In this document: in pieces, positions 6,791 to 12,269 of the stretch
How the letters are laid out: every line of letters starts with the position of its first letter
How positions within the stretch are numbered: the first letter of the stretch is position 1
From: Flavobacteriaceae bacterium UBA5079
GTDB taxonomy: Bacteria; Bacteroidota; Bacteroidia; Flavobacteriales; Flavobacteriaceae
DNA: 12,269 nucleotides
Direction of reading: 5' to 3'
NCBI GenBank assembly: GCA_002414705.1
Contig: DIAL01000014.1
Location: 23,678 to 35,946 of the forward strand
Program-made: the position numbers and the translations under genes
The notes under the pieces: generated by a model
Told to the model about the DNA's origin: nothing
The model's input: the letters and a program-made list of their open reading frames with translations, nothing else
Database searches by the model: none

Positions 6791-9544
6791 TTATAAGTTG
6801 TTAATTACTATTGAGGCATAATACATAGAGCCTATTTGTCCTGTACCAATGGCTGTGAAATATTCGTCACCAAGTAAATTGGTAGCACCTACTTTAATTA
6901 TAGATTTAATTTTAGGGATCGTATAGCTTATTTGAGCATCTACAGTGTGGTAAGATGGAACATCACCATCACCAAATGTTGCTTGCCATAGGTAAGAATC
7001 GCTCCATCTCCAAGCTAAATTAAATCCTATATTTTTAACCACATTGGTGTTTCCAAAAGACATTTTCACTTTGTGTTCTGGTGTATTAAAACTAGTTCTG
7101 AAATCTGGATCTGCGGCTTGGTCAAACTCTTGTTTTGCAAATGTGTAGTTAGCACTTAAATCATAGTTGCCAAATACTTTAGTTGATAAACCTATAGCAG
7201 CACCATAAGAATTTACATTAACACTAGAATTTGTATAGGTTTGGTACTCTTGAACATCATCAAAGTTAATAGCCTCTACTGATAAAGCATTATCACCTAC
7301 TATTCCGTAAAGTGGAGCAACCACTCTTTCATTAGAAATAAAATCTTTGTAAGAGTTATAGTAAACACTTGCATCTACAATTAGACGATTTAATTTTCCA
7401 CGGTATCCAACTTCAAAAGATGTTACTTGTTCTGGTTTCACGATGTCTGGATTACCAATTACTAAAAGGCTAGCATCCCTTGAAGCCGGTGTATTACCAC
7501 TACCTAAATAGTTGTCTACGGATGTTTTTGAATATGAATTGGTGTAAGCATTTCCAGCAGATTGTACTATAGAATTTGCTTGACCAGCATTATTTACATC
7601 ATAAGGTCTTGAGTAACGATCTAAATTTGCTTCAGCAGAACCGATTAAAACATAAGGTCCAGCATCTAAACCAATAAATAAATCTTGTGTTGTTGGGTTT
7701 CTAAAACCAGTTTGGAAAGACCCTCTAATGTTGTGGTTTTCATTAACCGTAAAACCAGCAGAGATTCTTGGTGATACAAAACCATCAAACAATTCTGATT
7801 TATCAAAACGAGCTGATCCAGTTAACTTTAATTTTACATTATCGCTTAAGTCTAAATCTTTTTGAATTTGTCCGTAAACTCCTGCTTCCGAATATCGGAT
7901 TGGGCCATCAAAATCCGTATATATAGTTCCTGAAGAATTTAAATCATATTGTCTAAAAGAACCTCCAACTTGAATTTCAGCAAAATCAATTAAATGACTA
8001 AAGTTGTAGTTTGCATCAGAATGGTAGTATTTAGACGCATCTTGAAATTTAGAACCTGTTGCTAATTCTGGATCGTTTATACTTCTATTAAATGCTGCTT
8101 TAAATTCAGGGGAACCAGGCAGAAAACGGCCAGATTCAGCTTGAGCTCTTGCGGCTGCATGGGCTTGGGCTTCACTAGCGCCTCCTAAAGTGGCTCCAGC
8201 AAATGTATTAATGTATTGTCCAAACCAATCCGCATCACTTTTCCAAGCTCTATTAATTTGAATTCCTGTAACCGTCATATCATAAGAGTCACCAGCTTTA
8301 TCGGCTACCACATATGCCCTTACAAAGAAATTATCATTTCTAACTTCTATTTTATGTTGTTGTTGGGTAAAGTTATCAATGTTGTATCGGTTAGAACCTT
8401 GATAGATGGTTGATCCTGTACCAATTTTACCTACATAAGCTATTTCAAAATCACTAGCCCATGGTCTGTAATAAAGTCCCCAATCGGCTTTAACACTTTC
8501 TGCGTTATAATCTGTTAAGTCACGTTCTTCATAACCAGTTCTACTCACTGTAACATCTGGAATAATACCTAAACCACCTGAAGCAGCTCTAATGTTTGTA
8601 GAAACTTCATCGCCATAAATATTATAACCGTCATACCCTACATCAGCTCTTGTAGAACCTGTTCCAGGTTTTCCATCGTAGTTAGTAGCAAACCAATCTG
8701 TACCTTTTAACCAGCCAAAGTTCACTTTGGCAGCAAATTTATCTGAAAACTTGTAGGCCATACGGATACCAACATCAGTATAGTTATTGTCTCCACCAGC
8801 TTCTTGTGATGTGATTCCTTGTTTTACATAACCGCTAATTCCAGTATGATCAAATGGGTTTTTACTACGCATGAATAAAATACCATTAAAAGCATTTGCT
8901 CCGTAAAGTGCAGAAGCTGCTCCAGGTAATAATTCCACACTTAAGACATCTGTTTCCATCATACCAACTAAATTTCCTATTGGGAAGTTTAAAGCGGGTG
9001 TAGAGTTGTCCATACCATCTACCAATTGCATAAAACGGGTATTTGAGAAGGATGCAAAACCTCTGGTGTTAACAGATTTGAATGTTAAACTATTTACGTT
9101 TACATCTACACCTTTTAAGTTTTCTAAACCATCATAAAAATCCACAGAAGCGGTGTTTTTAATTTCTTTTAAACCAAAGCGCTCCACCGTAACTGGTGAT
9201 TCAAAAATACGTTCTGGTGTTCTTGAAGCTGAAATAACGACTTCATCTAAAGATGTTCCTTCAGAAAGGATTAGTTTAATAGAATCACTACTAGAAGCTA
9301 CTTCTTGTGAAGCAGATTCGAATCCAACACTACTAGCTTGTATAGTAAATGGTGGGTTTTGGGATACTGTAATAGTAAATGCGCCATCAAAATCGGTAAT
9401 AGTTCCGGTTGACGTTCCTGTTACAATGACATTTGCGCCAGGAATAGGTTGCTCATTTCCATCTACAACTGTTCCTGAAATTGTTGTTTGCGCAAATGTT
9501 ATTGCACAAGAAAACAACAATAAAATTGAAAGAATTGATCTCAT
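6791..9544 (-). CDS. TonB-dependent outer-membrane receptor with N-terminal CarboxypepD_reg domain
   Basis: This is a predicted 22-strand outer-membrane channel that imports a bound ligand with energy from TonB-ExbB-ExbD. I start it at ATG 9544 (917 residues), because the next sequence, MRSILSILLLFSCAITFAQ, is a clear Sec signal peptide; a longer open frame to 9604 would put 20 odd residues before it. Domains: CarboxypepD_reg-like beta-sandwich (about 20-93, with GTVVDGNEQPIPGANVIV), a TonB-box-like DEVVISAS (100-107), plug (about 114-228, including VELLPGAASALYGANAFNGIL), then the barrel. The C-terminal VGATNLLGDEYFTAIGTGQIGSMYYASIVINNL region is typical of the barrel end, though the last residue is Leu rather than the usual aromatic. 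The SGNH lipoprotein follows after 4 bp, so the two probably work together, as SusC and SusD do. No SusD gene is present. The ligand cannot be read from sequence. Confidence 0.95.
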   Translation of the reverse strand: MRSILSILLLFSCAITFAQTTISGTVVDGNEQPIPGANVIVTGTSTGTITDFDGAFTITVSQNPPFTIQASSVGFESASQEVASSSDSIKLILSEGTSLDEVVISASRTPERIFESPVTVERFGLKEIKNTASVDFYDGLENLKGVDVNVNSLTFKSVNTRGFASFSNTRFMQLVDGMDNSTPALNFPIGNLVGMMETDVLSVELLPGAASALYGANAFNGILFMRSKNPFDHTGISGYVKQGITSQEAGGDNNYTDVGIRMAYKFSDKFAAKVNFGWLKGTDWFATNYDGKPGTGSTRADVGYDGYNIYGDEVSTNIRAASGGLGIIPDVTVSRTGYEERDLTDYNAESVKADWGLYYRPWASDFEIAYVGKIGTGSTIYQGSNRYNIDNFTQQQHKIEVRNDNFFVRAYVVADKAGDSYDMTVTGIQINRAWKSDADWFGQYINTFAGATLGGASEAQAHAAARAQAESGRFLPGSPEFKAAFNRSINDPELATGSKFQDASKYYHSDANYNFSHLIDFAEIQVGGSFRQYDLNSSGTIYTDFDGPIRYSEAGVYGQIQKDLDLSDNVKLKLTGSARFDKSELFDGFVSPRISAGFTVNENHNIRGSFQTGFRNPTTQDLFIGLDAGPYVLIGSAEANLDRYSRPYDVNNAGQANSIVQSAGNAYTNSYSKTSVDNYLGSGNTPASRDASLLVIGNPDIVKPEQVTSFEVGYRGKLNRLIVDASVYYNSYKDFISNERVVAPLYGIVGDNALSVEAINFDDVQEYQTYTNSSVNVNSYGAAIGLSTKVFGNYDLSANYTFAKQEFDQAADPDFRTSFNTPEHKVKMSFGNTNVVKNIGFNLAWRWSDSYLWQATFGDGDVPSYHTVDAQISYTIPKIKSIIKVGATNLLGDEYFTAIGTGQIGSMYYASIVINNL

Positions 9545-9573
9545 TTTTTTGTTTAAGTTAGTTATTATAGTAG

Positions 9574-9601
9574 CAATATAGATAATTATAATAAAACTCA
9601 A
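9574..9601 (-). promoter_or_regulatory. candidate promoter for the receptor/lipoprotein pair
   Basis: On the minus strand TTG (9599-9601) is followed after 18 bp by TATATTG (9574-9580), close to the Bacteroidota pattern TTG-N17-23-TAnnTTTG but one T short in the -7 box. Transcription would start near 9568, about 24 nt before ATG 9544. This supports the shorter receptor start, since ATG 9604 would lie upstream of the promoter. Confidence 0.42.
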
Positions 9602-9619
9602 CAAAAAATTCTAAAATTT

Positions 9620-9631
9620 TATGCGCGCATA
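9620..9631. promoter_or_regulatory. 12-bp perfect palindrome, possible operator
   Basis: TATGCGCGCATA is a perfect palindrome with a GC-rich core in an otherwise very AT-rich spacer. It is centred about 57 bp upstream of the predicted receptor start of transcription, 19 bp beyond the -33 box, where an activator often binds. The 156-bp spacer between glmS and the receptor shows no convincing terminator for glmS, only a 5-bp stem (GTATC/GATAC, about 9667-9685) without a T tract. Confidence 0.4.
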
Positions 9632-9700
9632 GTAACGAATATTTTAAGTGCTAGATAGCTAACTTAGTATCAATGAGTAAGATACCTTAAAAATAATTGC

Positions 9701-11548
9701 TTATTCAACGGTTACGGACTTTGCAAGATTTCTAGGTTGATCTACATTTTTACCAAGCATAACAGCTATATGGTATGATAATAACTGCAAAGGTATAGTT
9801 GTTAATAATGGCGAAAGAGATTCAAGAGTTTCTGGAACTTCAATAACATGATCGGCTAATTGCTTCACATTGGTGTCTCCTTCAGTTACAATACCTATTA
9901 TTTTTCCTTTTCTAGCTCTAATTTCTTCAATATTACTAACCACTTTTTCATAATGACCCTTTTTTGTTGCAATAACAACAATTGGCATCTGTTCATCAAT
10001 TAAAGCAATAGGTCCATGTTTCATTTCAGCAGCAGGATAGCCTTCTGCATGAATATAAGAAATTTCTTTGAGTTTTAATGCACCTTCTAAAGCCACGGGA
10101 AAATTATAACCTCTTCCTAAATATAAACAGTTTTTAGCGTTTTTGTATATGTCGGCAACTGCTTTTATGTGTTCGTCAGATTTTAAGGCTTTGGCAACTT
10201 TTTCAGGTATCAATTCCAATTCTTGAAGATGGTAATGAAAATCTGAAGTAGAGATTGATCCTTTATTTTTTGCTAGTTTTAGGGCTATTAAAGTTAAAAC
10301 TGTAATTTGAGTTGTAAAGGCTTTTGTTGATGCAACACCAATTTCTGGTCCAGCATGCGTATAAGCTCCAGCATGGGTTTCTCTAGCAATAGAAGAACCA
10401 ACTACGTTACAAACACCAAAAACAAATGCGCCATTTGCCTTGGCTAATTTAATAGCAGCTAATGTATCGGCAGTTTCACCTGATTGTGATATGGCAATAA
10501 CTACATCTTTATCTGTAATAACTGGATTTCGATATCTAAATTCCGAAGCATATTCTACTTCAACAGGAATTCGTGCTAAATCTTCAAAAATATATTCGGC
10601 CACTAAACCAGCGTGCCATGATGTACCACAAGCAACGATGATTATACGATTAGCATTAAGAAAACGATCTAGATTATCGTCTATTCCAGCCATTCTAATT
10701 ATGCCTTCTCTTGCTAATAATCGGCCTCTGTATGTATCTTTAATTGCATTTGGTTGTTCAAATATCTCTTTAAGCATGAAATGTGGATATCCACCTTTTT
10801 CAATCTGCTCTAAATTCATTTGTAATTCTTGAACGTAAGGAACAACTAGAGAGTCATCTTTAATTTTTCTTACTTTAATAGCTTTCCCTAAGCGGATGAT
10901 GGCCATTTCTTCATCTTCCAAATACACGGCATTTTTTGTGTACTCTAGAAAAGGTGAAGCATCGCTAGCTATAAAAAATTCATTTTCGCCAATACCTACT
11001 GCTAAAGGACTTCCTAAACGAGCAATAACAATTTCGTCTGGTTTGTTTTTGTCAAAAACCGCTATAGCGTAAGCGCCAATAACTTGATTTAAAGCGATTT
11101 GAATCGCTTTTCCCAGCTTTACATTTTCCTTGTTCTTAACGTCTTCAATTAGATTTATTAAGACTTCGGTATCGGTATCTGATTTAAATGTGTATCCTCT
11201 TGATGTTAATTCTTTTCGGAGTGCGTCGTAATTTTCTATAATACCATTATGAATAATAACTAAATCTCCAGAGTTGGAGTAATGTGGGTGTGCATTAACA
11301 TCATTAGGGACACCGTGTGTTGCCCAACGCGTATGTCCAATAGCAATGTTGCCATTTGTTGTAATGTCTGTTGTTGCAAGTTTTTCTAGATCAGCAACCT
11401 TACCTTTAGTCTTGCAGACCTTTAATTCAGTACCATCAAAAAGAGCAACACCAGCGCTATCATAGCCTCTGTATTCTAAACGTTTTAGTCCTTGAATTAC
11501 GATTGGGTAAGCCTCACGATGACCTATATATCCTACAATACCACACAT
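9701..11548 (-). CDS. glmS: glutamine--fructose-6-phosphate aminotransferase (isomerizing)
   Basis: GlmS converts fructose-6-phosphate and glutamine to glucosamine-6-phosphate and glutamate, the first step to UDP-GlcNAc for peptidoglycan and lipopolysaccharide in the cytoplasm. The 615 residues (E. coli 609) start MCGIVGYIG, so Cys2 becomes the N-terminal nucleophile of the class II glutaminase domain after Met removal. That domain also shows GHTRWATHG (71-79) and NGIIENY (101-107). Two SIS sugar-isomerase domains follow: the first with CGTSWHAG (307-314), SQSGETADT (354-362) and ASTKAFTTQ (406-414), the second with LGRG (477-480) and EGALKLKEISYIHAEG (488-503). The C-terminal tail DQPRNLAKSVTVE is the conserved GlmS ending. 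The gene starts only 3 bp after the stop of the DUF4270-type gene, so there is no room for a leader riboswitch or glmS ribozyme; it must depend on an upstream promoter outside the window or inside that gene. Confidence 0.98.
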   Translation of the reverse strand: MCGIVGYIGHREAYPIVIQGLKRLEYRGYDSAGVALFDGTELKVCKTKGKVADLEKLATTDITTNGNIAIGHTRWATHGVPNDVNAHPHYSNSGDLVIIHNGIIENYDALRKELTSRGYTFKSDTDTEVLINLIEDVKNKENVKLGKAIQIALNQVIGAYAIAVFDKNKPDEIVIARLGSPLAVGIGENEFFIASDASPFLEYTKNAVYLEDEEMAIIRLGKAIKVRKIKDDSLVVPYVQELQMNLEQIEKGGYPHFMLKEIFEQPNAIKDTYRGRLLAREGIIRMAGIDDNLDRFLNANRIIIVACGTSWHAGLVAEYIFEDLARIPVEVEYASEFRYRNPVITDKDVVIAISQSGETADTLAAIKLAKANGAFVFGVCNVVGSSIARETHAGAYTHAGPEIGVASTKAFTTQITVLTLIALKLAKNKGSISTSDFHYHLQELELIPEKVAKALKSDEHIKAVADIYKNAKNCLYLGRGYNFPVALEGALKLKEISYIHAEGYPAAEMKHGPIALIDEQMPIVVIATKKGHYEKVVSNIEEIRARKGKIIGIVTEGDTNVKQLADHVIEVPETLESLSPLLTTIPLQLLSYHIAVMLGKNVDQPRNLAKSVTVE

Positions 11549-11551
11549 ATC

Positions 11552-12269
11552 TTAATTGTTATTAGGTTCAGTATAAAAAATTTCGAATTTCATTTTTTTA
11601 GTATCGGGAACATTTTGGTTGCTTCCATGAAGGACAGTTCCTCTTGGAGATAAAACAGACCCAGTTGATATTTTTTCACTTGGCACATTTAGTACGCTAG
11701 CATTTTGAGTTAAATTTATGTTAGTTGTTACATAAACACCTAGTTTTAAATTTGTAGAATCGCGTAATAGAATATTCTTTACGTGTTCTGTTAATCTAAA
11801 TTTATACTTTAACCCTTTATTATTTCCGTCACGTATTAATTTTTCCGAATAATTGATCCTAGAATTTAAAGGATCTGTTGTGCTAATTGATGGGTCAAAG
11901 AAATAATCTATGATTGGCGTGTTATTTTTGAGATCATAAATAATGACACGGTCTGGCTCTTGATTAGAATTATTAACCTCATTTTGGTTAACATACACGG
12001 TTAAATTAGCTTCATTAATTAGCCATTTCCCTTCTTTACTTTTAAAATAGTCTAAAGCTGGAACGCTATTACCATTTTCATCATCCATATTCCCAGAAAA
12101 TAAATCTATTTCAGCATAACTTCCTTCACCACCTTTTAAATATACGTTATTATCGCCATTTACCAAATCTGTGTTAGATGAGGATGTCGTATTATTGATT
12201 ATGTTCTTTACAGAATCAGAGTTTTCAATTGTATTTAATCGATTGCCTGAAAAAGTCATTACTATTCTT
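11552..12269 (-). CDS. DUF4270-type protein, probable lipoprotein (5' end missing)
   Basis: This is the C-terminal 238 or so residues of a protein whose frame stays open to the window edge; the ATG at 12259 is internal. I assign DUF4270, a Bacteroidota family of roughly 500-residue predicted lipoproteins of unknown function, from the beta-rich pattern, from the segment WLINEANLTVYVNQNEV...DRVIIYDLKNNTPIIDY (about residues 84-118 counted from ATG 12259), from the C-terminal KKMKFEIFYTEPNNN, and from its place directly before glmS, which I recall as a common flavobacterial arrangement. The signal peptide and lipobox would lie outside the window, so export is inferred. No catalytic motif was recognised. 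The sequence is rich in Asn, Ser and Asp, as expected for a secreted protein. The 3-bp gap to glmS indicates cotranscription and suggests a cell-envelope role, without proving one. Confidence 0.75.
   Translation of the reverse strand, partial: RIVMTFSGNRLNTIENSDSVKNIINNTTSSSNTDLVNGDNNVYLKGGEGSYAEIDLFSGNMDDENGNSVPALDYFKSKEGKWLINEANLTVYVNQNEVNNSNQEPDRVIIYDLKNNTPIIDYFFDPSISTTDPLNSRINYSEKLIRDGNNKGLKYKFRLTEHVKNILLRDSTNLKLGVYVTTNINLTQNASVLNVPSEKISTGSVLSPRGTVLHGSNQNVPDTKKMKFEIFYTEPNNN

Noticed and set aside
6452..6796. A 114-residue plus-strand reading frame opposite the SGNH gene start
   Set aside because: It is antisense to the lipoprotein signal and block I, which explain the sequence.
9153..9581. 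A 142-residue plus-strand reading frame opposite the receptor 5' end
   Set aside because: It is antisense to the conserved CarboxypepD_reg and plug coding region and has no family resemblance or leader of its own.
9545..9604. A longer receptor start at ATG 9604
   Set aside because: It would add 20 residues before a clean signal peptide and would start upstream of the promoter-like site, so ATG 9544 is preferred.
10440..10832. A 130-residue plus-strand reading frame inside glmS
   Set aside because: It is a mirror frame of the conserved SIS domain region, with no recognisable domain.
11549..11551. A glmS ribozyme or amino-sugar riboswitch ahead of glmS
   Set aside because: Only 3 bp separate glmS from the preceding gene, and the glmS ribozyme is known from Firmicutes.

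Overview
The window looks like chromosomal core DNA of a low-GC member of the Bacteroidota, most likely family Flavobacteriaceae. The signs are A/T-rich leaders without Shine-Dalgarno sequences, TAnnTTTG-type promoter matches, an atpD-atpC pair separated from the other ATP synthase genes, a CarboxypepD_reg-type TonB-dependent receptor, a lipoprotein with an acidic export signal after its cysteine, and a DUF4270-type gene next to glmS. No phage, insertion sequence, CRISPR array, tRNA or rRNA was seen.

Left part, plus strand (1-3099): the 3' end of a umuC-like Y-family polymerase gene, then umuD, then a sodium:solute symporter of the SSS family. The umuC-then-umuD order is the reverse of the E. 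coli umuDC layout, and a promoter-like sequence overlaps the umuC stop codon just ahead of umuD. A hairpin flanked by A and T runs (3211-3246) separates this block from the converging genes.

Middle part, minus strand (3272-9544, transcribed right to left): a TonB-dependent outer-membrane receptor is followed after 4 bp by a probably surface-exposed SGNH/GDSL-type lipoprotein, and this pair ends in a good terminator (5269-5294). Next comes atpD-atpC, with its own promoter-like site, encoding the catalytic beta subunit and a short epsilon subunit of F1-ATPase.

Right part, minus strand (9701-12269): a truncated DUF4270-type gene runs with a 3-bp gap into glmS, which makes glucosamine-6-phosphate for peptidoglycan and lipopolysaccharide.

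Most of this is housekeeping. The parts most worth a second look are the receptor/SGNH-lipoprotein pair, which resembles a SusC/SusD pair with the SusD partner replaced by a hydrolase-like lipoprotein; a GC-rich palindrome upstream of its promoter; an 11-bp-arm perfect inverted repeat inside the SGNH gene; and the reversed umuC-umuD order. I did not find convincing evidence of a wholly new system.
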